Of a stretch of 64,000 bases of DNA, positions 1 to 11,300 are shown one piece after another. Source of the stretch: Nymphaea colorata (Eukaryota > Streptophyta > Magnoliopsida > Nymphaeales > Nymphaeaceae). A program made the translations under genes and the position numbers. Every line of letters begins with the position of its first letter. The first letter of the stretch is position 1. The notes beneath the pieces are model-generated. The model did no database searches and was not told the DNA's origin. It worked only from the letters and a program-made list of their open reading frames with translations. Where the stretch lies: the NCBI RefSeq assembly GCF_008831285.2, contig NC_045138.2, forward strand, positions 17,953,934-18,017,933, written 5' to 3'.

Positions 1-317
1 AATATATAGTAAGTTGATCATTTGTTAGGTTTTAATAGTGTTTTTATAATAAGCAAAAATAAATGGCTCTTACAAAATCAACATTTTGGTACTAGAAAAA
101 TCAATATGTTTCATAAAAACAACTTGATTCATAGCAGTACATCAAAATAGTTTTTATAGATATATTAAGATGTTTATATTTTATTTAAAATATCTTTTAG
201 TAAATTTCTTTCTTTCTTCATTAACTTTAAATTGATCTGAGAGAGAGAGAGAAGCTTGGTCATAGGGTCCTTAGAGATCCATAGTTGTCAAGATGTTATA
301 TATACATATATATCAAG

Positions 318-319
<2 letters not shown>

Positions 320-396
<77 letters not shown>
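320..396. repeat. CT then TA compound microsatellite
   Basis: A run of CT dinucleotides (about 320-349) passes directly into a run of TA dinucleotides (about 350-396). The short open frame across it is a by-product of the repeat and is not a gene. Confidence 0.95.
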
Positions 397-400
<4 letters not shown>

Positions 401-1610
401 ATTGATCTGTCATCTTTCAAGATCAAAGGTTAAAAGAAAATCAAAGAAAAAAATGAGATATGATATTTTAATCATCAGATATTACTTAACAAAATGTTTT
501 CTCACCCGTCCATCGTAAAAAAGCAACGTCTATGATGATGCTTGACCTATAACAGGTTGTAAATAATCATTTAAGTTGGTCAAACGGTTCATAGGTAGGA
601 GGTCGAAGGTTGCTATCTTATAAGTAAAGAACCCTACATTACTCTTTCATTTACCCAGTTTACATATTTCAATATATAAAATGATATACACAAACGGAAT
701 AAACATAAAAACTATGTGAACTGATTATGAGTGGTATAATTAATTTAACTAGTAATTCACAATATGCCACGCAGAGAAGTATTTTGTTTTTTTAGGAAAA
801 GTGAATCAACTTATACCTTTCAAAGGTAACTCTGGTGACACTATAAATTATTAATTTAATTTATCGGACTACTCACAATCTATGTACTTAGTCCCTACCC
901 GATGTACATATTGTGTGACTTGTACTCGAAAGATTGCCGAACTACTATGGCCTTACCGAACGACACACTGAACAAAGACTCGGTGTACTCCATAGTCACC
1001 AGCGTTTGGAGCAGTAGTGCTCCTGCTTGAAATCAGAAACACACACACACAGATTTAAATATGCACATAAAACCCACAAACATAGAGATGCACAGTCAAA
1101 TTAAACAAGGAGGCTAAGAAAAATACATGCACGTACACGTATAAGGAAAAAAAAAAAAAAACTCGACCCAGGTTCCAAAGCAACACTCAACCTTAGGGGC
1201 GTTTTTCCACACAAATATAAAACTGACCTGTCAACTATGTGGATCGGTAGCCTAGGTTGGCAACAAGGATGGCAAGGAGAACAGACGAGATGAACCGTCT
1301 GTTTTACACGCTCCCACCATCAAATATGCTTTACGCGCTCCCACCATCAAATACGCCCTTAGGGGGACCTTTAATCTATAAGAGGGAATAAGGAAACTGT
1401 GAGAATAAACGAAATCAAATATGTTCAGTACAATGGAACACGTAGTTTCCTTGTAAGGTCCATCTATCTGGATAGGAATCGTTAAATGATCAAGTTGAAG
1501 GCGATCAATAGCTTAAAAGTTGGGATTCACTTTTTGGAATTATGTGATTAGAGTTTAAGCTAAAAACCAGCTTGCCAGTCCAGAAAATGAAGGATTGGAA
1601 AGATATGTCA
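397..1610. other. AT-rich intergenic DNA, no gene seen
   Basis: No frame on either strand shows recognisable coding sequence. The stretch holds a short CA run (about 1041-1050), an A-run near 1147, and a short direct repeat around 1300-1350 built on the words 'acgctcccaccatcaaat'. I see nothing else. Confidence 0.6.
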
Positions 1611-1619
1611 GATTGGAGT

Positions 1620-2600
1620 TCACATAAGAAATATGAGCTCAAACGCAGGAGAAAAAATTTACAGCACAAGTCATATTGCTAAAGTATTATATGTAGGGTT
1701 TTGATATGATACAACATAATATTGTAAGATTTTAAAACATAATAATCCTTTATTGCCTTGATTCCCGATGCACTTTGTACACATTGCATAAAAGTCCACC
1801 ACCTAGGAAAAAGGAGAACACATTTCAGTGGCCCACGCTTCACGCATCCTAACTTTGGCACCAAAGCTTTGACTAGCATCCTGAGAGAAGGTTGCGCAAA
1901 CATCAATTTACAAACTTAAGAACTACAATCGAACAGCTTAAAGTGGAAGGCAATTCCAACAGGTTCTTACCTGGAATAATCAAAGTTACGGGCAGATGTC
2001 CTCTTCGACATCCAGTAAAATGAAAACCTCCACATTCAGATAGGTAGACGTCCGTCTCCTGTCAATCTGTTCCCTGAAAGAATCAAGAAGTGCAGAACCA
2101 ACTCTGTAACATCTCACAGCCTGGCAACGATTCATGAGTCTGACCAGGATCCTGCTTCAGTGTTCTCTTTGATCCGTGAGATCCATGACTACCAGAGGTT
2201 TGACTTTGTCTTGGAAGACAATTCCAGGTCCAGGTTTCTAACAGTCGGCTGATACTGATGTGTCGTGAACATCAAATACTTCAATTTCAGTGCCAGGAGA
2301 TGAACAACATATCCATCAATGTGAAACCAAAACATAGGCTCCACCAGACGAAGCAAGGATGAGGTCCACATTTTGACACTTTCAAGATAAATCAAGAGCC
2401 ACATGATTGCAGTAGGACTCAGGGAAGGAAACACCTCTTTGGTGCTTGCTTGAAAACAGGCATGCAGCAATTGCAAAAGATCAGGCCAAGGGGCCTGATG
2501 AAAATGTGATGGAAGACATGCTCATCTTTGAAAATGAGGATGAAAGTAAGGATGCTGAAGAGCGTTGTCAACGCTTAATCTATCTGCCTGTTGAGACATA
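1620..2600 (-). pseudogene. Possible decayed coding DNA, family unknown
   Basis: Read on the minus strand, several stretches look protein-like but are broken by stops and frame changes. Examples are VDLILASSGGAYVLVSH near 2.38-2.33 kb, EIEVFDVHDTS near 2.28 kb, and PGIVFQDKVKPLVVMDLTD near 2.23-2.17 kb. Near 2.02-1.97 kb a segment reading CGGFHFTGCRRGHLPVTLI ends at a plausible splice donor. On the plus strand a short acidic frame (2475-2617) reads through MEDMLIFENEDESKDAEE. I do not recognise the family. It could be an exon-poor gene remnant, part of a transposon, or chance. Confidence 0.2.
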
Positions 2601-2979
2601 CCAGGTCACTCATTAGTCATAAGATATCCCAGCAACAAGTAGTGAGCAACAAGACTATTATTATTAAAAGATGGGTGGCATTTGGTGCCCCCTCAGGATA
2701 ATCTCTTAACTACCTATAATTGATGAAGTAAATGATGAATCTATCCTGTCATATTTGTGAGTGACAAACCCATGTCTGACATTTGTACTTTGCTGACTCA
2801 TTATTCTTTTGTTACTTTGACCTTGATTAGAAGCTTACTACAGCACGCACTTGACAAAATATGCAGATCTAATGTACATAAGCGATACTCAAATAAAGAA
2901 AATAATACAACAGAGAGTAAGAAGGAACATGGAGAAAGTGTAACGAAAATGTGCAACTAACTGGGAACACTTTTACAAA

Positions 2980-4275
2980 TGAACATTAAGCAGTGTAACC
3001 AGAGAATATGATATGTGGACTCTGGGGCAGCCACTCATGACACAGGTAATTTAAGTAAGCTCTCAAATCTATTTCTTTATTCTGGTAAAAGCAGTATTTT
3101 AACGAGTGTTGGAACAGATTATTTCATTCCATGATGAAAATGCACTCTCCTCAGTCGGATTATTCTCCTAGCATCACATGTCATTGCTCCTAATATTAAA
3201 AAGAATACTGTTTTTACAGCTAAACTTGTTTATAAAACAAAAAATTTTCCATATTCCCTCTTTCAAGTCTTTAAACAAAGAAGAAGTTCTCCAAAGGAGA
3301 ACGATGTGGGAATACCTTAAACGAAGATCCTACCGTACATGTCATTTTCTTCTTGAAGTCATGTCGACGATTTCTGAACCTTCTCCTGCTTATTCTTCCT
3401 CCACTTCTTTAGTTTGTCTAAATGTAATAATTTTTGGACTTATGCCACAGCCAACTTGGTCATGTATCGTCAAGGTTTTATTGAAAAGCTTGTGTTGGAC
3501 AATCCTGTTCATCTAATTCACGATTTAGATGCTAAAATATATTGAAGTTGTCACTTATGCAAATGTCATGCTATTTCTTTCACTTTAATTAATAAAAATC
3601 TTAAAACACCTTTGAAAGTGTCGTCAGATGTGTGGGGACAGCCATTGCATGCTCTTCTTTGGATGTCAATATTATGTTTTTTAATTGACAAGGATTCATT
3701 TCAAATGTTTTATGCCTTCATCAAGAATTGCTTTTCCCTCCAACATTGTACACTTCCAGGATGATGATGACAGTGACTATTCTTTGACTCATTTTATTGA
3801 CTTCATGGAATAGGACAAATAGCACCTTCCCCATATCCACCTCAACAAAATGGTGTGGTTCAATTGAAACACTGTCATATTGTTGAAGGTGCTACCATTG
3901 TGATATACGGTAGTAAAATTCATATTGGACCTCTTTGGGTGGATGCTTCTCACACTTGACTGACTCAGCAGACAAGTCCCTTTATCTTCTTCTTTTCAAA
4001 TGGAATTTTGATATAATGATTTGCAGCTTCCGGGATGTGTTTACTAGAAGCATGTTGATAAGTTTTTCATGTATAAGTTTCAAGACAAAGCTTCCAAATG
4101 CAGCTTTCTGGCTGATGGAGATGAGTTGAAGGATTTCTTGAGCAAAAGATTTAAGATGAAAGTTCATGAGGAGTTGAAATATTTTCTTGGTGTTGAGGTG
4201 GATAAAAGAGGAGATGTCTTAACAACTCCAAATGTTTCACATCAAAAAAAGTTTTTGGGATGGGGACCCATGTGA
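2980..4275 (+). mobile_element. Ty1/Copia retrotransposon remnant (protease, integrase, RT pieces)
   Basis: Degenerate Copia polyprotein in sense orientation. A protease piece at 3012-3134 keeps the motif YVDSGAATH. An integrase tail near 3780-3860 reads HFIDFM then PSPYPPQQNGV, with a stop between them. The end of reverse transcriptase lies at about 4115-4250 and includes LKDFLSKRFKMKVHEELKYF followed by LGVEV. The pieces are in the right Copia order but are shortened and split over all three frames, with no long terminal repeats visible. It is an old, non-functional copy. A frame at 3178-3516 spans the gag-pre-integrase area and is not a gene. Confidence 0.75.
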
Positions 4276-4977
4276 TGATGTTGATACGCTACAATATCTC
4301 ATCTTCACCTGACCAAATATTATATATTTTATAAATCAAGTGTCTCAATTTATGCACGAGCTATGGACTAGATACATAAACAATAAAGAAAATACGGAAA
4401 TACTTGCAGGGAACTATTCGGGTAAGTGTTGCATACAGAACAAACCGAGCCACTTATTAAGTGATATAGGAGAATTTGTCTTAAGATCATTTTTATTATG
4501 TGACAACTAGAGTGCCGAAATATAAATATCTTTTATTCTGACTTATCATAATTGCACAAAATATATTGAGATAGATCAACATTTCATCAGGTAGATGGTT
4601 CAAAATTTTGAAAAAAAAAAATCAGCCTCACTATGTTTGAACTGAAAATCAAGTAGTTGTGTGCCCTCATGTTTTTTCTCTCTCTCTCTCTCTCAAATTA
4701 GTCCCAAGTATTTTCGGCATTTTCCATACCAAATCTCCATGAGTAACCTTTTTTAATTATGCATTGTTTTTGTTATTTTTTCATATTATATTAGATATTG
4801 AATTTGTTTGTTAATAAGGATTTGTGCATATCATTTATTTCTTTATTTAGTTACATTTTGGACTATAATTAGTTATAGGAAGTAGTTTTCATTATTTAAA
4901 TCCATATTATTTTTATTTTATGTTTTACCTTGTTTAAAATAATTTTTACTTGGTGTGTGTGTGTGTGTATGTGTGTA
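4276..4977. other. AT-rich spacer with two microsatellites
   Basis: No coding sequence is visible. There is a TC run at about 4677-4695 and a GT run at about 4954-4976. The rest is AT-rich and unremarkable. Confidence 0.6.
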
Positions 4978-5137
4978 TAATCAAATTTGAGGGTGTTAAG
5001 GTCATTATTGTAAACTGAGTTAAATCACTCCCTTTCTTTTTATTTACACAGCTAAACAAACATGATTTTTGACAATTTCTTCCCTTTCATTTCCTTCCTA
5101 TCCAAACATATTTTTATAATCTTTCTTGGGAATGGAA

Positions 5138-5327
5138 TGTAACACCCCAGAAGTTTAGTTCCGTATCGAAGATTGTGAAGGATCTTCAAGGGCTTATAAA
5201 GGGAGGCTATTAATGAGATATTGTCCTGGTTCCTAACCTTTTTAGGGTTGGAACCAAAACTGCTAGGGAGCGAGTTGGGATCCGTCGAACCAGGGGCCCG
5301 AGCCCGGGAGTGGGTCGGGTTGTTACA
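5138..5327 (+). repeat. TRIM 5' long terminal repeat
   Basis: 190 bp with TG...CA ends. It is the partner of the repeat at 5403-5592. Confidence 0.92.
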
Positions 5328-5328
5328 G

Positions 5329-5340
5329 TGGTATCAGAGC
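5329..5340 (+). promoter_or_regulatory. TRIM primer-binding site
   Basis: TGGTATCAGAGC is complementary to the 3' end of initiator methionine tRNA. It sits one base after the 5' LTR. Confidence 0.85.
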
Positions 5341-5402
5341 TGGTTCAACACTCGGACCTGGGGTCCCACACGTGCGGACGCGTATGCCTTAAGGGGGTGA
5401 AT

Positions 5403-5592
5403 TGTAACACCCCAGAAGTTTAGTTCCGTATCGAAGATTGTGAAGGATCTTCAAGGGCTTATAAAGGGAGGCTATTAATGAGATATTGTCCTGGTTCCTA
5501 GCCTTTTTAAGGTTGGAACCGAAACTACTAGGGAGCGGGTTGGGATCCGTCGAACCAGGGCCCCGAGCCCGGGAGTGGGTCGGGTTGTTACA
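5403..5592 (+). repeat. TRIM 3' long terminal repeat
   Basis: 190 bp, about 97% identical to the 5' repeat (about six differences, mostly transitions), so the insertion is fairly recent. Confidence 0.92.
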
Positions 5593-6165
5593 GGGAAAGG
5601 TAAGAAAAAAACCATTATAAAAATCTGTTTGGACAGGAAGGAAAAGAAAAGAAAGAAATTGTCCAAAATAATGTTGTTTAGCTGTGTAAATAAAAGGATA
5701 GGAAATGATTTAACTCGGTCTATGTTATATAATCAAATTTGAGGTTGGCCTTAACAACCTCAAATTTGATTATATAACATAGACCGAGTTAAATCATTTT
5801 CTATCCTTTTATTTACACAGCTAAACAAACATGATTTTTTACTATTTCTTTCTTTTCTTTTCCTTCCTATCCAAACATATTTTTATAATGGTTTTTTTCT
5901 TTCCTTTTCTTTCCCTCCCCAACAGTAATCTCTCCCTTTCTTTTCTTTTCCATTTATCCTTTATAATCATTTGATTTACATTCATCCAAAACACTATGTT
6001 TTAGAAGTTTGTAAACGTACCTAAATAAAGCAAAAGATGAAAACCCATTTTACAGTCTTTTAGAAGAAGTTATGGAAGTGTGAAAAATGTTTAGCAAATA
6101 GATTTGATTATCCTTCCAATTATGTAAATGCCAAAGAAGTTGATGCAACGTGAGGGTCTGAACCA

Positions 6166-7392
6166 TTTGTATTGGACTTTATTGTGTTGCACATTGCATG
6201 GACTGGATATTGGAAAGATATAGGGAAAAAAACAGAACTGAAAGCATTTGTCAAAATGCAAAAAGTTGATTGTTTTCATTTAGAGACCTACATATGCCAG
6301 TGGTGAGGAGGTTTGCAACAAGATTCTTGACTTTTGAAAGTGTATACAATCAGAAGAAATATTAAGAGTTATGTCACCTCAGAAGAGTGGAACAAAAGCA
6401 AGAGGGTTAGCATTTCGATTGGGAAAAAAAAAAGTGAAAAGACCATTTTGTAAGTCAGGTTATGGAATGGTGTGCATGATATTCCTGAAGTCACGAGTTC
6501 ACTAGCATATGTGCTTTGTGTGGTAAATGGTAATGACAAATCATCAATAGGTTACATATATGAAGCAATATAATAGGTCTGAACCATTTTATTACATGTT
6601 TATTTATTATTTCTTTTCTTTGTTTTGTTCTTGTTTAGGTCAAATCTTAAGTTGAAGTTAGACACGGTTCTGTAAGGGAGACCGTTGATAGAAGATAAGA
6701 GAAAGAAATTGAATCAGTCCTTGCATGCAGTGGGATTATATCTAAATCACAGCCAAAAATATCGCTCTTGGGCTTTTAATGACAAGGTTTTTCTCAGATA
6801 TTTTTTAACAAACTAGCTTTTATCAGGAAAATCTCTATATATTTTTGAAAAATGAAAAAAATAAAATAAATGAGAAAAAAAATGAAATAAATAAAATAAA
6901 TGAGAAACTAATAATAAGACATTTAAAAACTAGATAAAATGATAAAAATAATGTCTTAATGATGAAAAAAATGATAATAAATAATTTAAAATTTAAGTTT
7001 AAAGGTAAATCTATGATGTCACTAACCTTAAAAAAGAAAAAACAGAAAAACGGGTAAAAGACAGGAAAAAATGTGAGAAAAACGTGATAAATATATTTTT
7101 CACATTTTTTTCAAAAAGATGGTGGTTTTCTTCATTTTTAGCATTTTTTCGTCAGTATTGCGATATTTGTGGCTATGATCTAAATCCCATAATATATTAT
7201 GATTATCAAAAAATCATGTCAAATTATGAAACAAAAGGTGGATTCTTTAAGTCAATTACTCACCTTGTGGAATCTGTTGCAAACCAAAGTAAAATATGCA
7301 ACCAAGTTGGTAGTTTACAAAAATTGAAGGACCATTTCCTATGGCAATGGATAAAAGAAAAAGGAAAGAGTACTTACCAAGAAAGTGTGTAA
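6166..7392 (+). pseudogene. Decayed hAT-family transposase
   Basis: Pieces of a plant hAT (DUF659-type) transposase occur in the correct order on the plus strand, in shifting frames. They are YWTLLCCTLHGLDIGKI (about 6170-6222, where the family has WT.CAAHCIDL), PVVRRFATRFLTFESVYNQK (about 6297-6356), EEWNKSKR (about 6383), and VNGNDKSSIGYIYEAI (about 6523-6570). They continue with LNQSLHAVGLYLNH (about 6713-6756). The last part is an open frame from 7084 with CGYDLNPIIYYDYQ and GGFFKSITHLVE. The 'LNP' region appears twice (6.7 kb and 7.17 kb), so an insertion or duplication separates them. Stops and frameshifts make it non-functional. No terminal inverted repeats were located. Confidence 0.75.
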
Positions 7393-8227
7393 ACATTTTA
7401 ACCTTGAATTGCACTATTTGACTTTATTTTAAAACAATATACAATCATCATCAGTTTCCTATTTTAAATTGTTGATTTTGGATTGCTTTGGTATTAGATA
7501 TACGAGCTCTAAAACTTTGCTGCTATTTGGATATATGTCAAGGTATTTAACAACATCGATTACTGACATTATAGATGGCATTGACCAGCTAATCCCATAA
7601 ACTAAAGATGAAGATGGAGATGGAACACCAAAAGCAAAAAAAAAAGGCATCACCTTGTCTCTTCGGAGACATCCGATAAAATTGGGAAAAAGGCATCACC
7701 TCTACCACTGCAACAGGCCTACCACCAAAATATCATGAAGAAAAGATCCAGAGAAGTTGTGATGAAAATGTTGAAGAATTATGCTCTTTTTACAATAGAT
7801 AAGTAATTTGAAGTATTAGAAAACCACTATATTTTTGTATATTCTGTGAACAAATAACATTGAGTATTGGTATTGAAAACATTTCCGTATTGACTTATTG
7901 TTCAATATAGTTGCATTATTGTGTCAAAAATTAATTTTCCATTGGGAAATATTTCATTTTTCTTGTTAAATTCAACATTAATCTTGTATTTAATTAATAG
8001 TTGCGTTGTGATAACTTGATTTTCTATAGAGAAATATTTCATTTTTTTCTTGTTAAATTAAACATTTAATCTTGTATTTCATTAATTTTCTTTATACCAT
8101 TTACTATTTAATGTGCTAATCCTGCCAAGGCTCCATGCTCAACCATTCGCCTAGGTTGTGCTTAGTGCTTTCAACAACGTAGATTATTAGAGAATGAAAA
8201 AATGACAGTAGAATTAGGATTCGAGGA
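7393..8227. other. 3' flank of the PP2C-kinase gene; no second gene seen
   Basis: AT-rich DNA. It includes a run of GCCT/AGGC-type words at about 8125-8180 that looks like the end of a small DNA transposon. I looked here on the minus strand for the last kinase exon, which is expected to encode a (P)(E)DR...LQHPYF-like end, and did not find it. Confidence 0.5.
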
Positions 8228-8303
8228 CTAGAATGCAGCGAGGCTTACAGGATGCCAGATCAACAGTTGGCGGACCAAGCGCAAATACCAAATATCTGGA
8301 AAT
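8228..8303 (-). other. Last visible kinase exon, possibly read-through
   Basis: The exon encodes FPDIWYLRLVRQLLIWHP, matching kinase subdomains X-XI. It then meets a good donor (GTAAGC, GT at 8248-8247). If this is spliced, a further exon should add the usual end with the conserved Arg. If not, translation stops six codons later at TAG (8230-8228). I modelled the stop because no downstream exon could be found. Confidence 0.6.
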
Positions 8304-11300
8304 CTGTAAAAATAAAAAGTACTATATTTAAGGGTGAAAATTTCCAGAATAAAGAACAAAAAAACTAGACAAAATTAACCAATAAAGTAAAAGATCTAGC
8401 AGCTCCAAAGAAAAGATCTAACAGCTAGGAACCAACCCAAGTTTGAGTGGATCCCGTGCCTTCACTTGTTCAGAGAAAGCTTCCTCAGTGCATTTCCAAG
8501 AAGCAAGCCAGGAACCACCCTTGTCAAGAAAACATTCTTTTAGAGTACATGCATGATTATCATTAAAAACCAAGCATAAAAAAATTCTTTAATCTTGATC
8601 CTCATCATACAGTGCAGATAACATAATTTCAGCCGGACCAATAGATCTATGTATCTGTTTGAATAGAATACCAACTCACATGCTCCCCTTTCGCACCAGT
8701 AGATTGGTGGAGTGGTGAACTCCCAGGGACCAAAATGCACATTTCCATGAACGCCCTCAATCTGGGAGCAGCATTCACCAAGAGATATAGGCAATTAACT
8801 AAGTAATAAACTATGAGAGAATGTGTGAAAATACATACTAAATAGTAACTTGGACAAAAGAGGGAAACATGACCAAAGAAATCATATGCTCCAGTTTTTA
8901 TTCAACACAGGCTTTTAGCAATCAAAGAGATTTAAAAGAAAGAATAGATCCAATGGGTACGTCATTTTTAATTTCTTCAGATGATTAAACTTACTTGTAA
9001 GCAAGCTCCCTTGCCTCCATAGTCCAACCATCTAGATACTGATCTAAGAGAGAACGGGTCCTAGAACTTATCTGAAAGACATGTGGAGATCCTAAGATCA
9101 GTTCCATCATTACAACACCAACACCCCACATATCATACCTGATAAATAAGAATCAAACAGTTGATGAATCATATTCAGTTGAGTACCACATTCCCTTATG
9201 TTAGAATCAGAAAACATAACCCAGCTCCCACAGACCAAAAGGCCTTTTAACATACTTGAGTGTTATATCAGGTGACCCACGAGACCAACTAATATTTAGC
9301 ATAGCCTCAGGGGAAGTGTACTCAACTGTCTCCTCCAACCTGCAAGAATGCAGTAAGACATCTCATGGTTGGCAACATTGAAAGCAAGGTCGTATTGCAC
9401 GAGCCAAACATAACCAGAAATTAACTGTTATTAGCTACTATATGATGTTTCTGATAACCAACACACACCACAATATCATTAAAGTATGTCTACCTCTTGA
9501 AGATCAAAACTTACAAATATTAGTCCTTCTGTATTCTTGTGTACTTATGGCAGCTAACACAAATATGTAATTAGATAAAGCCATTCAAGTTCTGCAAAAA
9601 GAGTTGACAGTTTGACATTCCAAATGTGCCACCAAGAGTCACCCAGCATTTTAGTATTCTTTGACAAATCCAATCATATAGACAGACATGAATATCAAAA
9701 AATCAAAAAAGTCTAAAAAATCAGGAAAATAGGAAATAATAATTTGAAAAAAAAAACTCTTCATGAGAAACGTGAAAATGTAAACATAAAAAATAACAAA
9801 TATATGTTAACAACATTCATGCTTTTATTAGAAATAATCAAAATCAACCACTTAACTTACCTTCACTACTTAAATGTGAATGAAAACAATCTTCCTTATC
9901 AAGGACTTACTCTTTGGAGTCTTTAAGCAACTTGTTGTCAGAAATTTGAATTTTTATTTTTTTGATTTTTTTAGAATAAATATATGGTCTCATAAGAGAA
10001 AACTTTATTTATTGCATTACTTTTTTTAACTTTAGACGTGCAAGAATGCCAGTCACATTTAACATAACATTCAACCTTAAGCAATTTATGAAACTTAAAA
10101 TCAGAAACTTTTTGACCCTATTTTATCCGTTCAAGGTTTGAGTCACACCCTGTTTCATCTAACATGCATGCAATATGGAGGGTCTACAGTAAATTACACC
10201 CAATATCGTATATTTACACCCATGAAACTCGTTTCAAGGGTAACTGACATCATTATCTTGTCCAAACAAATAAATACTTGAATAACATATCATTTAATGC
10301 ATTGCTTACTAGACAAACCAAAAATTAGCAAAGAATAGGATGGATAGATATTTTATATTCCTCCTTAAGGTCCACTCTTTCTAAACTAATAAGGAAAATT
10401 GTTGTAAAAATATAAATATAAATTGTATAAATATTCTGGACAAATGAAAATTTCCATTAGCAGAACTAGTCATACCTTGAAGGTCCTTTCGATCCATACA
10501 GATGCTTGATTGTAAATTCATTAATAGCACTACCAAAATCAATTATGCGCCTGGAAATCAAAGAAACCAAGCCGTTAACAGTCCAACAGCACATACAAAG
10601 TTTTGCACGCTTAGAAAATGATCAGCATAATTTTTGCACGCTTAGAAAATGATCAGCATAGCCTTGACTTTGGGTATTGTTTGTGAACTCTCACAAGGCT
10701 CCTTTTTTAGTAGTGAATTTTTTCATATCTCTTTTAAGAGTCTAAGCTCCTTGAGAGCTTACTAAGTGTATTCTTAAATGCACATGGATTTGTCTAACAT
10801 TTTTATAGAAACCGAAACAGTTACACACTTCCATTCAAACTCATGAGGTAATATAGGAGCACACATTAGAATACTTACAATTTAATGTTGTACATATTTG
10901 CATCACTAGGATATCCCCTTAAACATTTCCCAGTCACCCTATCTTCCAAGCATATCACCATGTTCTCTTGAAAATTGGAGTAAAACAAATGTCAGTAAAA
11001 AAAATAGCTGCAAAGATGGGCAAATGCAAAGCTTACTGATACATACAGTAAAGTACATTAATACAATGTCTATTGCCAAGTATAACAGTTCATTTCATGA
11101 ACATGTAGCTCAAATATTCACTCTTTTTTATTAGGGAACCAAAACATAAGGGAGTAGTAGCAACTTTAAACCAGTTACACGCTAAACTTCAATGTAACAT
11201 CTGACTGCCCACCATGCTTTTACAGCAGTCTGTCCTTGGCATCTTTTGTCACAAGCAACCAAACTTACAAACTTAACAGCAATCATGATTTAAGCTGAAG

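Larger units (their letters stand above)
5138..5592 (+). mobile_element. TRIM retrotransposon, complete, 455 bp
   Basis: Two direct long terminal repeats of 190 bp (5138-5327 and 5403-5592) both start TGTAACACC and end TTGTTACA. They enclose only 75 bp of internal DNA. That interior has a primer-binding site matching initiator tRNA-Met (TGGTATCAGAGC, 5329-5340) and a short purine tract next to the second repeat (AAGGGGG, about 5391). Flanking 5-mers are TGGAA and GGGAA, a target-site duplication with one mismatch. There is no coding capacity, so it must have been moved by proteins supplied by another element. The two repeats differ at about six positions. This is the textbook layout of a terminal-repeat retrotransposon in miniature. 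Confidence 0.92.
4978..5925. repeat. Three-armed foldback repeat (MITE-like), interrupted by a TRIM
   Basis: Three copies of one unit of about 150-170 bp lie side by side in alternating orientation. Arm A is about 4978-5137 (forward), arm B about 5593-5747 (reverse complement), and arm C about 5755-5925 (forward). All carry the core 'atttacacagctaaacaa' or its complement, then a T-rich stretch ending 'ccaaacatatttttataat'. Arms B and C form a hairpin around the 7-base loop 5748-5754, and by eye the arms match at roughly 90%. Without the TRIM, arms A and B would also be an inverted pair with a short loop. This is typical of non-autonomous foldback or MITE DNA. Confidence 0.8.

Noticed and set aside
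285-518. Open frame over the CT/TA repeat
   Set aside because: The protein is Ser-Leu then Ile-Tyr repeats from a microsatellite; there is no gene signal.
5138-5592. TRIM as a Cassandra element
   Set aside because: Cassandra LTRs carry a 5S rRNA-like promoter region; I see no 5S sequence in these 190-bp LTRs.
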